Shown here piece by piece: positions 1 through 8,400 of a DNA stretch of 59,675 nucleotides. The stretch's first letter is position 1, and each line of letters opens with the position of its first letter. Under the pieces are notes generated by a model that ran no database searches, was not told where the DNA came from, and was given only the letters and a program-made list of their open reading frames with translations. A program made the translations under genes and the position numbers. This DNA is from Actinomycetota bacterium (GTDB lineage: Bacteria > Actinomycetota > Actinomycetes > Actinomycetales > Microbacteriaceae), in NCBI GenBank assembly GCA_020161315.1, contig JAIUOH010000019.1, forward strand, positions 1 to 59,675, given 5' to 3'.

Positions 1-128
1 TCGCGCAGAGACTGAACGGTCGGCCACGCAAAACGCTGGACTGGGAAACCCCAGCCCAGCGCCTCACTAAGCTCATCCTTACGAACTGATCTATACCCCG
101 GTGTTGCGACGACTCCTAGAATCCGCCA
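1..128 (+). mobile_element. Right end of an IS30-type insertion sequence
   Basis: The transposase tail ends at 89, and the sequence at about 99-128 (cggtgttgcgacgactccta and following bases) resembles the GTTGCGACGA-type inverted ends of actinobacterial IS30 elements. The left end and the target duplication are outside the window, so the exact boundary is an estimate. Confidence 0.55.
3..89 (+). CDS. IS30-family transposase, C-terminal end (5' part outside window)
   Basis: The frame is open from the window edge to TGA at 87-89 and encodes about 28 residues including RLNGRPRKTLDWETPA, which matches the characteristic C-terminal end of IS30-family DDE transposases (LNxRPRKTLxWxTPAE). The rest of the gene lies upstream of the window. 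It is followed within about 15 bases by what looks like the right end of the element. Whether the complete transposase is intact cannot be judged from here. Confidence 0.8.
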   Translation, partial: AQRLNGRPRKTLDWETPAQRLTKLILTN

Positions 129-172
129 CCGTATTTAAGGGGCACATTCGCTAGCCCTATGTACATTCGAAG
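129..172 (+). repeat. Half copy of a GGGGCACATTCGC stem-loop repeat
   Basis: The segment cgtatttaaggggcacattc and following bases closely matches the right half of the complete stem-loop at 56709-56779, including the trailing TGTACA-like end. Only one arm is present here, directly next to the IS30 end, so the element may have interrupted or truncated the repeat. Confidence 0.6.
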
Positions 173-457
173 ATCAGGTGAGACGGTGGGGTTGAGAGCG
201 GGTGTGCAGAGAGGGCAGGCAGAGAGGGCGGGCAGACGGGCAGGCAGAGGGGCTGGCTTCCTGTCCACTCGATGATTGCTGGCCGCACAGCCAGCAAGAT
301 AGCCACGCAGCGGGCTCGCTGAAGTCGGCCGGGCTGTCTTGTTGCGAATCATTCCCAAGAAGGGATAGAGTGATACTCGTTCTCATTAAGCATTGTTTCG
401 GCTGACATGCTTGACCCGCACCACGCGGTCAAGCGCGCCGAGTTAGAAAGTTCACCC
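173..457. other. Non-coding leader region before the zinc operon
   Basis: No convincing gene. It holds three imperfect G-rich tandem units of 12-13 bases (GGGCAGGCAGAG-like, about 213-251), a small hairpin TTGCTGGC/GCCAGCAA at 276-297 and the Zur-like box at 371-385. Short open frames here have repetitive composition and no ribosome binding site. Confidence 0.5.
371..385 (+). promoter_or_regulatory. Putative Zur box upstream of the zinc importer operon
   Basis: TGATACTCGTTCTCA is an interrupted palindrome of the form TGAnAnnnnnTnTCA, the outer pattern of known Zur/Fur boxes (TGAAAATGATTTTCA type). It lies 72 bases ahead of the zinc-binding lipoprotein gene, and the operon carries its own Fur-family regulator. 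The match is partial, so binding is inferred. Confidence 0.5.
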
Positions 458-1615
458 GTGAAGACCCCAGGGTTTCTCAAAGCACTCACCATCGGCGCAG
501 CGGCAGCGCTCGCCCTCACCTCGTGCTCGGCGGCTGGTGCCGCCGGCAACGGCACGCCAGACACTTCGCAGGCAGGCCGCCTCAGCGTGGTCGTCACGAC
601 CACGCAGCTCGCAGATTTCACCGCTCAGATCGGCGGTGATGATATCGAGCTCACCAGCCTGCTCACCCCCGGCGCCTCGGCGCATCACTTCGATCCAACG
701 CCCCGCGACTTGCTGAGCCTTGGGCATGCAGACGTGCTCGTCATCAACGGTGCTGGGCTCGATGAGTTTGTTGACGCCGCAATCGAAGCATCAGGTTTTG
801 CGGGCACGGTGATCGATGCAAGCGCTGGCATTGATCTTGCGACCGCGCGCGAGATTACCGCAGAGGGCGGCGAGGATCAGCACGCAGCCGAGGGTCATGG
901 CCACGAGGGCGAAGAGCACGCGGAAGAGCATGGGCACGCGCATGACTCGCACCCTTCGACAGGCTCAGGGGTCGGGAGTGAAGGCTCAGCGGGTGAAGCT
1001 GTGCACGAGGCAGGCGACGATCACGACCACGATCACGGCGATCTGAACCCGCACCTGTGGACCTCCCCGCGCATGGCGCAGGGAATGGTCACCGAAATCG
1101 CCGAGGGGCTCGCGGCGAAAGACCGGGTGCATGGCGGCGCCTACCTCGAACGAGCGAGCGCCTACAACGAGCAGCTTGGGGCACTCGATGAGTGGATCCT
1201 CGCCCAGTATGCGCGAGTGCCAGCCGAAGCCCGCGTGCTCGTGACCGGCCACGATTCTCTGCGCTACTACCTGCACGACTACGACATCGCGTTTGCCGGT
1301 TCGTTGCTGCCGAGCTTTGAAGACAACGCTGAGCCGAGCGCGGCCGAGATTGATGCGCTGGTCGCGGCGATCAAGCAGCGCGGGGTGAAGGCCATCTTCG
1401 TGGAGTCTTCGCTCAGCCCGAAGCTCGCGCAAACCGTGGCTCGCGAGGCCGGGGTGACTGTTGTAGATGCCGAGTCACTCTATGCCGACTCGCTCGGCCC
1501 GAAAGGCAGCGGTGCCGAGACCTACATCAGCGCAACCGCGCACAACACGAGGGTGATTCTCGAGGCATGGGGTGCCGCGGTCGACCCGCTGCCGAGTCAG
1601 CTGGAGGGGCAATGA
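458..1615 (+). CDS. Zinc/manganese ABC transporter substrate-binding lipoprotein (ZnuA/AztC-like)
   Basis: Binds zinc outside the membrane and passes it to the ABC permeases. The GTG at 458 begins a clean lipoprotein signal ending LALTSC (Cys about 23); an upstream in-frame ATG at 407 would add a charged extension and lacks a ribosome site. The cluster A-I fold is indicated by AHHFDPTP, NPHLWTSP, VTGHDSLRYY and DAESLYADSL, which supply the metal-ligand His and acidic residues. A His/Asp/Glu-rich loop spans about residues 140-202, as in zinc-specific members. Inside it, a stretch encoding HPSTGSGVGSEG derives from a GTCGAAGGG-family repeat (953-972) and splits the His-rich loop. It overlaps the next gene by ATGA. 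The downstream Zur gene supports zinc as substrate. Confidence 0.9.
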   Translation: MKTPGFLKALTIGAAAALALTSCSAAGAAGNGTPDTSQAGRLSVVVTTTQLADFTAQIGGDDIELTSLLTPGASAHHFDPTPRDLLSLGHADVLVINGAGLDEFVDAAIEASGFAGTVIDASAGIDLATAREITAEGGEDQHAAEGHGHEGEEHAEEHGHAHDSHPSTGSGVGSEGSAGEAVHEAGDDHDHDHGDLNPHLWTSPRMAQGMVTEIAEGLAAKDRVHGGAYLERASAYNEQLGALDEWILAQYARVPAEARVLVTGHDSLRYYLHDYDIAFAGSLLPSFEDNAEPSAAEIDALVAAIKQRGVKAIFVESSLSPKLAQTVAREAGVTVVDAESLYADSLGPKGSGAETYISATAHNTRVILEAWGAAVDPLPSQLEGQ

Positions 1616-2481
1616 GCAACAGCATGTTTCCCGTGAAACAGGGTTCCCCGGCACTCGCCGTTTCGCTGCAAGACGCGTCGTTCGGCTACGACGGCCGCAG
1701 CCGCGTCGCGCGCCTGACCCTCGATATCGAGGTGGGCAGCGCGGTCGCGCTGATCGGCCCGAACGGCTCGGGCAAGTCGACACTGTTGCAGGGCCTGATC
1801 GGCCTCGCAGAACTCACTGGCGGCAGCGCCACCGTGCTTGGCGCAAAGCCAGCTCTGGCGCGCAGACAGGTTGCCACGTTGCCGCAGGCAGACTCGCGCA
1901 GCACCGAGCTGCCGGTCACCCTGCGCCAGGTGGTGGCGATGGGGCTTTATCGAAAGCTCGGCCCGTTGCGGCCACTGGGCCGGGGGCACCGTCGCGTCAT
2001 CGATGAGGCACTCGAGCGGGTTGGTCTCGCGGCGTTTGCGGGCAGGCTGTTCGGCGAACTCTCTGGCGGCCAGCAGCAGCGCGGCATTCTTGCGCGTGCC
2101 CTCGTCTCTGACCCCAAACTGTTGCTGCTCGACGAGCCCTTCAACGGCCTCGATCGCGAAAACCGCGACACCCTGCTCGAGCTCGTGCGCGAGCTTCGTG
2201 CCGAGGGGCGCACGGTGATCGTGAGCACGCACGACCTTGAAATTGCGCAGCAAGCCTGCACGCACGCACTGCTGCTCTCGGCGGGCCACAGCGCCGAGCA
2301 ACCGGGTCACCCGGCGAGCTTTGGCCCCGTTGCAGAGGCTCTCACGCTCGAGGCGGTGGAGCACGCCGCCGGCCGATTCAGCAGAACCGACGATGATTGC
2401 GCCGACGATGCCGAGCGTACGCTCGCGCTCGGCATCGCGCAGCTCGAACTCGAAGACCATCACACCGACGGGCCGAGGTAG
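1612..2481 (+). CDS. Metal (zinc) ABC transporter ATP-binding protein
   Basis: Cytoplasmic ATPase of the zinc importer, 289 residues. Walker A GPNGSGKST lies near residue 50, the signature LSGGQQQR near 150, Walker B LLLLDEP near 172 and the H-loop STHD near 205. The ATG at 1612 overlaps the previous stop codon (ATGA) and has GGAGGGG just upstream, so translation is probably coupled. A tail of about 60 residues after the H-loop is acidic and variable. Its position between a metal-binding lipoprotein and two metal permeases, rather than motifs of its own, assigns the substrate. Confidence 0.92.
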   Translation: MSNSMFPVKQGSPALAVSLQDASFGYDGRSRVARLTLDIEVGSAVALIGPNGSGKSTLLQGLIGLAELTGGSATVLGAKPALARRQVATLPQADSRSTELPVTLRQVVAMGLYRKLGPLRPLGRGHRRVIDEALERVGLAAFAGRLFGELSGGQQQRGILARALVSDPKLLLLDEPFNGLDRENRDTLLELVRELRAEGRTVIVSTHDLEIAQQACTHALLLSAGHSAEQPGHPASFGPVAEALTLEAVEHAAGRFSRTDDDCADDAERTLALGIAQLELEDHHTDGPR

Positions 2482-2484
2482 CCG

Positions 2485-3348
2485 GTGGAAGTCACGCTGC
2501 TCGAAGCGCTGCAGCTGCCCTTCATGGCTCGCGCTTTCGCCACGATCGCGGTGCTCGCGGTCGCGGCTGGCGTCGTCGGTCTCGGCATCAGCTTTCGCGA
2601 GATGGAGTTCGTGAGCGACGGCATGGTGCACGCCGTGTTTCCGGGCCTCGTGATCGGCGCCGCGATTGGCGGCAGCGCGGGCCTCCTGCCCGGCGCGGTG
2701 GTGGCGGCTCTCGCCGCGGCCGTGATCTTCACCCTGCTCGACCGCCGCGGCGGTGCAGGCAGTGATGCCGCAATTGCGGTCGGCCTCACGGGGCTCTTCA
2801 GCCTCGGTGTGGTGCTGGTCTCAAAGCAACAGGGCTATGCCGCGCAGCTGCAAGATCTGCTCTTCGGGCACCTGCTCACGGTGACCTCGGCTCAGCTCTG
2901 GCAGATCATCGCGGTCGCCGCGATTGCGGTCGGCATCATGCTCGTGACGGGCCGCACCCAGTTGTTTCGTGCGTTTGACCCCGCCGGCTTCGAGGCGGTC
3001 GGCTTTCACCCGCTGCGCACCGACCTCGCGCTCGCCGCGGCGACCGCGCTGCTTGTGGTGGCTGGCGTGCAGGCACTCGGGGTGCTGATGGTGGTCGCGT
3101 TGCTGACCGTGCCGATGGCCGTGTCGCGCCTGCTCACCAGGCGACTCGGCCTGCTCGTGCCGTTTGCCATCGCGGTGCCGCTCGCCACCGGTGGGCTTGG
3201 CCTTTGGTGGTCGTTCATGTGGTCGATCGAGCGTAACCTTTCGGTGTCGCCCGGTGCGCTGGTGGTGTTGCTGCTCGTGGCCGCGTATCTGTTTGCGGTC
3301 GCGGCGCGATTCGTGTGGCAGCGGCGAGGATCGGCGGCCGCCGCATGA
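2485..3348 (+). CDS. Metal ABC transporter permease (first copy)
   Basis: Integral membrane permease of the ABC-3 (ZnuB/MntB) family, 287 residues with about eight to nine hydrophobic helices. It starts at GTG 2485, three bases after the ATPase stop. Near the N terminus it has the family segment FREMEFVSDGMVHAVFPGLV. The next gene is a paralogue of the same family, so the importer probably uses a heterodimeric membrane core. Last codons overlap the start of the next gene (ATGA at 3345). Confidence 0.9.
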   Translation: MEVTLLEALQLPFMARAFATIAVLAVAAGVVGLGISFREMEFVSDGMVHAVFPGLVIGAAIGGSAGLLPGAVVAALAAAVIFTLLDRRGGAGSDAAIAVGLTGLFSLGVVLVSKQQGYAAQLQDLLFGHLLTVTSAQLWQIIAVAAIAVGIMLVTGRTQLFRAFDPAGFEAVGFHPLRTDLALAAATALLVVAGVQALGVLMVVALLTVPMAVSRLLTRRLGLLVPFAIAVPLATGGLGLWWSFMWSIERNLSVSPGALVVLLLVAAYLFAVAARFVWQRRGSAAAA

Positions 3349-4181
3349 GTTACTTCGCAATGGCCGCGCTCGAGGTCACCCTGCTCGGCCTGCTAGGTGG
3401 CATCGCGGGCACGCTGATTGTGGTGCGGCGCAGATCGTTCTTTGCGGTGGCGTTGAGCCACGCCACCTTCCCGGGGGGCGTGATCTTTGCGGTGCTCGGC
3501 TACAACCTGTTGCTCGGGCAGGCGCTTTTTGCGGCGCTGCTTGTGCTCATCATGACACTGCTGTCGAGGGTGCCGGGTCAGGGTAGGCAGGTCGCGAGCG
3601 GGGTGGTGCTCGCGCTCGGCTTTGCGCTCGGCACGCTGCTCACGAGCCTGAACCCGGGCCTCGGGGTGCCGGTCGAGGCGCTACTGGTGGGTTCGCCGCT
3701 CTCGGTGAGCGCGGCAGATATCGCAGCGACCGCGGTCGTGCTCGTGGCGTCGCTCATTGTCACCGCGTACTTCGCCAGGCGCGTGCTCTTTCACACCTTC
3801 GACCCGGTGGGCTTCGCGGCCGCAGGCTTTCGAGCCTGGCCAGTCGAGCTCGTGGTGGTTGGCATTGCCTCCGCCGCGGTGGTGGTTGCGATGCCCGCGG
3901 TGGGGGCGATCCTCGGGGTGGCAATACTGATTGCCCCCGCGGCCGCAGCCCGACTTATTGCGCCTCGCATCGAGTGGGTGCCGCCCCTCGCCGCGGTGCT
4001 GGGCGTTGCCTCGGGCCTTGCGGGCCTGTGGGCCTCGCGGCAATTCGACCTCGCCGCCGGGGGAGCGATTGGGCTTGCGACTACGCTGGTGTTCATCGCC
4101 GCTCTGCTGTGGCGGCGGCTGGCGCGCGGGCCGATCCAGCGCGTAAAAGAAGTGGTGAAGGCGAAGGAGGCGACCGCATGA
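3345..4181 (+). CDS. Metal ABC transporter permease (second copy)
   Basis: Second ABC-3 family permease, 278 residues, with a similar helix pattern and the equivalent motif ALSHATFPGGVIFAVLGYN near the N terminus. ATG 3345 overlaps the stop of the preceding permease, and its own stop overlaps the ATG of the Zur gene, so five genes are translationally chained. Divergence between the two permeases suggests a heterodimer rather than a recent duplication. Confidence 0.9.
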   Translation: MSYFAMAALEVTLLGLLGGIAGTLIVVRRRSFFAVALSHATFPGGVIFAVLGYNLLLGQALFAALLVLIMTLLSRVPGQGRQVASGVVLALGFALGTLLTSLNPGLGVPVEALLVGSPLSVSAADIAATAVVLVASLIVTAYFARRVLFHTFDPVGFAAAGFRAWPVELVVVGIASAAVVVAMPAVGAILGVAILIAPAAAARLIAPRIEWVPPLAAVLGVASGLAGLWASRQFDLAAGGAIGLATTLVFIAALLWRRLARGPIQRVKEVVKAKEATA

Positions 4182-4582
4182 GCGCACCAAAACGTAACAC
4201 CTGGCAGCGCGAGGCGGTTCGCGCGCGGCTCGCCGAGGCGCAGGGTTTCGTGAGCGCGCAGCAGCTGTTCGCGGTGCTGCGCGACGAGGGCTCGACCATC
4301 GGGCTCGCCACCGTCTATCGCAACCTGGCGCAGCTTGCCGAGGCTGGAGAGGCCGATTCGCTGCAGTCGCCTGAGGGCGAGAACCTGTTTCGCTCGTGTT
4401 CTACTGGGCACCATCACCACCTGATCTGCCGCAGCTGCGGCGATACCCGCGAGCTTGAGGCGAGCGTCGTCGAGCAGTGGGCGTCGAATGTCGGCGCCGA
4501 GCACGGCTATTCCGACATCGACCACGTCGTCGATCTCTTTGGTATTTGCGGGCGCTGCCGGGCGCTGTCAGGCGACAAGTAA
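4178..4582 (+). CDS. zur: Fur-family transcriptional regulator, probable zinc uptake repressor Zur
   Basis: Metal-sensing repressor of 134 residues. A winged helix with the Fur family segment TIGLATVYRNLAQLAEAGE is followed by a dimerisation domain with the metal-ligand region HHHHLICRSCG (near residues 78-90), and a second structural-zinc pair CGRC near 125-128. It is the fifth gene of the zinc importer operon and overlaps it by ATGA; this location favours Zur over Fur or PerR. It would be expected to act on the box at 371-385 and so to repress its own operon when zinc is ample. Confidence 0.87.
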   Translation: MSAPKRNTWQREAVRARLAEAQGFVSAQQLFAVLRDEGSTIGLATVYRNLAQLAEAGEADSLQSPEGENLFRSCSTGHHHHLICRSCGDTRELEASVVEQWASNVGAEHGYSDIDHVVDLFGICGRCRALSGDK

Positions 4583-4583
4583 C

Positions 4584-5378
4584 GTGGTGCCCCTGCTGCC
4601 CGAGGGGCTCGATTGGGGCGTGATCGCGCTGCTCGTGGCGGCCGCGTTTGCCGCCGGGTGGATCGACGCGGTGGTCGGCGGGGGTGGCCTGCTGCAACTA
4701 CCGGCGCTGCTGCTCGTGCCGGGCATCACCCCACTGCAAGCGCTCGCGACAAATAAACTCGCCTCGATCTTTGGCACCGCGACGAGCAGCGTGAGCTATT
4801 ACCGGCGGGTGCGGCCGAGCCTGCGAACAGCGCTGCCAATGGCGGGTGTTGCGCTCGTCGGCGCGTTTGCGGGGGCATCGGTCGCCTCACTGCTGCCGGC
4901 GCAGCTCTTTAAGCCGATCATCGTGGGTGCACTCATTGTGGTCGCGCTGATCACGCTGTTCAAGCCCGCGCTCGGTGCGGTCACGAGGGTAAAGCACGCG
5001 GGATCGCGCCACCTCATTCTCGGTCTTGCCATCGGCGCGAGCATCGGCTTTTATGACGGGGTGCTCGGGCCGGGCACGGGCACGTTCTTGGTGTTCGCAC
5101 TTGTCGGGCTGCTCGGCTACGACTTTCTGCGGGCGAGCGCCAAGGCGAAGATCGTGAACTTTGCGACGAACCTCGGCGCGCTGCTGTTCTTCATTCCGCT
5201 GGGCGCGGTGCTGTGGCCGCTTGGGCTGCTTATGGGTGTGGCGAATGTCGCGGGCAGTCTGCTCGGATCGCGCATGGCGATCGCCAGGGGCACCCGATTT
5301 ATCAGGGTGCTGTTTCTTGTGGTGGTGGCAGCGCTCATCGTGAAGCTCGGCTTTGACATCTGGGCAGAGTGGGCCTGA
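4584..5378 (+). CDS. TSUP (TauE/SafE) family membrane permease
   Basis: Predicted eight-helix transporter of 264 residues, starting at GTG 4584 one base after the Zur stop. The N-terminal segment WIDAVVGGGGLLQLP and the second-half counterpart IGFYDGVLGPGTGTFLVF are the paired family motifs of the internally duplicated TSUP fold. Members export or import sulfur oxyanions and organosulfonates; the substrate here is unknown. It is probably transcribed with the zinc operon, although a functional link to zinc is not evident. It ends just before a strong hairpin. Confidence 0.82.
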   Translation: MVPLLPEGLDWGVIALLVAAAFAAGWIDAVVGGGGLLQLPALLLVPGITPLQALATNKLASIFGTATSSVSYYRRVRPSLRTALPMAGVALVGAFAGASVASLLPAQLFKPIIVGALIVVALITLFKPALGAVTRVKHAGSRHLILGLAIGASIGFYDGVLGPGTGTFLVFALVGLLGYDFLRASAKAKIVNFATNLGALLFFIPLGAVLWPLGLLMGVANVAGSLLGSRMAIARGTRFIRVLFLVVVAALIVKLGFDIWAEWA

Positions 5379-5384
5379 GCACTG

Positions 5385-5437
5385 GATGCCCCATTCCTTG
5401 GTTATCGGAATTTCCAATAACCAAGGAAGGGGGCATC
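5385..5437. terminator. Bidirectional hairpin terminator between convergent genes
   Basis: Arms GATGCCCC-TTCCTTGGTTAT and ATAACCAAGGAA-GGGGCATC form about 20 base pairs with a short loop, placed exactly between the convergent TSUP gene (ends 5378) and RND gene (ends 5441). Confidence 0.8.
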
Positions 5438-5440
5438 GTA

Positions 5441-8400
5441 CTACGCCTCGTCGATCAGGTCTTCGAGCGTGGTGGACGGCTGACCCGGCTGAGTAGCGCC
5501 CGCGGCTCCGGCAACCCCAGCCGCTACCGGCAGACCCGCGGCCTTCGCCGCACGCTTCTCTTCGCGACGCTCCCGTCGCGCAGCCCGCTTCTGCTGCTTG
5601 CGTGTGTAGCGTCGCTCAACCCAGGTGTAGAGAATCGGCACGAGCACCAGCGTCAGCAAGGTCGATGACACCAGGCCACCAATCACCACGATCGCGAGCG
5701 GTTTCGAGATAAACACGCCACCACCCGTGAGGCCGAGTGACATTGGCACGAGCGCGAAGATTGTCGCCGCGGCGGTCATCAGAATCGGGCGCAGCCTCAG
5801 TCTGGTGCCGTGCTCGACCGCCTCATCGAGCGGGGCACCGGCCTCGCGCAGGCGGTTGATGAGATCCATCAGCACGATCGCGTTCGTTACCACGATGCCG
5901 ATCAGCATGAGCAGGCCGATCATCGCGGGCAGACCCAACGGAGTGCCGGTGAGCAGCAGGCCGAGCAGCGCACCGGTCGCGGCGAACGGAATCGACACGA
6001 GCAGCACGAACGGCCCACGGAAGCTGCGGAACGTCGCGACCATCACCAACAGCACCAGCAGGATCGCGGCGAACATCGCCGCAAACAGCTGCGTGAAGGC
6101 CTCGTTTTGTTCTGCGCTCACGCCGCCGAGCTCGAAGCTGACGCCGGCGGGTAGTTCGACGGTGGCGATCGCGTTCTGCACGGCGAGATTTGCCCGGTCG
6201 AGCTGACCCTTCTTCGGGGTCACGGTGAGTGCCACCTGGCGGTCGCCGTCGGCGCGGGTGATCATTGGCGCGGTCAGCTCTTCGGTGACCTCGGCGATTG
6301 CCGAGAGCGGCACGGCGGTGCCGTTGACCTCCATCGCGGCCTTCTGCTCGGCCTCGGCCTTCTGCTGCTCGGCGAGCGCATTCGCGGCATCGCCCTGGGC
6401 GGTGCGCAAGGCAGAGATCTGCTGGTCGATGCCTTCGATGCCCGCCTGTGCTCCCATCAGCGCCGACTGCACCGCGGCGATCTGCTCGGCGCGCTCCTGC
6501 TCAGCCTTCGCCATCGCGGCACCGTCGGGGTCGAGCGAAGGGCCGGGTTCGACGGGGGTGCTGTAGAGCACCTGTAGCTGTGCGTTGAGCTCGGCGATCT
6601 GCGCAACCATCTCGGCGCGCTGGGAAGTTGCTTCGGCGATCTGCGAGCGCATCTCGGCGCTGGCTTCGTCTCGCGCTTTCTCGGCGGCTGCCTCCGCGTC
6701 GGCGGTGAGTTTGTCGCTCGCAATCTTTCGCGCCTCGGCGGTCTGTTGCTGCGTCACCGGCAGCATGAGAGAGCCGAGTTCTTCTGCGGTCTTACCCGAG
6801 CCGGGGGTGCGCAGCACGATTGAGCGGTCGCTGCCGTCGATCAGTAGTTTGCCGATCGTCTGACCCTCAAGTGCGCTTCGAATGGCCTGGGCCACAGAAG
6901 TGGGATCGTAGCCGATCTTTGCGGCGGTCAGCTCGTTGAGCTTGACGCGTACGACGGGCTGCTCGCCGGCAAGCTCGCTGCGCACGGCCTGCACGCCCTT
7001 TGCGCCCTTGAGCTTCTTCTCAAGCAGCTCGCTCGCTTCGCGCAGCGCCTTCGGGTCGTTGCCGCGAATCTGCAGTGAGATGCCGCCGCCGGCCGAACCC
7101 GTGAACGCGTCTTGCGTGAGCAGTTGCACCTCGCCAATATTGCGAACGCGCTCCATCGCCTTCTCAATGCGGTCGCCGGTTGCCTCGGCATCGGCGCCCT
7201 TCTGCAGCATGACGTCATAGGTGATCTGCGTGGGTGTGCCCGAGCCGCCGGGTGAGGCGAGGGGAATGTTCGTGACGACGTCTTGCACGCCCTCGACGTC
7301 TTCGAGCGCGCGCTCCACGGGTTCTGCAGCCTTGATGAGGTCGTCGGTCTTCTTCGGCGGGGTCTGCACGAGCTGCAGGCTCTCGGCGCCAGACGATCCG
7401 AGAAAGTCGGTGCGAATGAACGAGCTCATACCGAGCGTCGCGATCAGCAGCACGATTGACACGGAGATCGTGATCACGGGATGGCGGCGAGTCGCTGAGA
7501 GCGCGGGCATGATCGCGCGCTGCAGACGGTCTGGCTGAGTGTGAATCTCTGCCAGGTCGTCTTCGTGGTGCGCCTCGACGGCAGGCATGGCCACCGGCTT
7601 CGCGACCGCGGGATCGAGGATTGCAGTTGGGGTGGTAGCCTCGTCGAGCACCCCAGTCGAATGCTCGGCTGCGGGGGCGGCGGAGGGGTCGGCGCTGGCT
7701 GCCGGTGCGGCCGTGGCGGCAGCTGCCTTGGCTGATCCTTTTCGGGTCTTCTGCATGAACCAGTACGCGAGCACAGGCACCACAGTGAGGGCGACCACAA
7801 GCGACGCAAGCAGAGCGATCGTCACGGTGATGGCGAACGGGCGAAACAGCTGACCCGCGGTGCCAGACACAAACGCGATCGGCGCGAACACCGCGACCGT
7901 GGTGAGCGTCGAGGCTGTGATCGCGCCAGCGACCTGACGCACCGAGGCGACAACACCCTCGACGGTGAGCGGGCCGTCGCCCCGCCTGCGGCTGATGTTC
8001 TCGATGACCACGATGGAGTCGTCGACCACGCGACCGATCGCGATCGTGAGCGCGCCGAGCGTCAGAATGTTGAGCGTGTTGCCGCTCCAGAGCAAACCGA
8101 TCAACGTGATCAGCAGCGACATCGGAATCGATACGGCCGCGATTACTGTCGAGCGCCAGGAGCCGAGGAACGCGAGAATCACGATTACTGCGAAGAACAA
8201 GCCGAGGCCGCCCTCGACCGAGAGATCATGAATCGATTGCTCGATGTAGGGCGCCTGGTCGAAGAGGCTCACGAATTCGGCGTGCACCGTCGGGGCGAGC
8301 CGGTCGAGCTCGGCGTTCACACCGTGCGAGATGTCGACCACGTTTGCGCCCTGAGCAGGCATGACCTGCAGCGTGAGCGCCGACTTGCCGTTTACGCGCG

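Noticed and set aside
986-1432. Long minus-strand open frame opposite the zinc-binding protein gene
   Set aside because: Antisense shadow produced by high-GC codon bias; no ribosome site and no family features.
1597-2631. 344-codon minus-strand open frame opposite the ABC ATPase gene
   Set aside because: The sense strand encodes all ABC motifs; the antisense product is His/Arg-rich and featureless.
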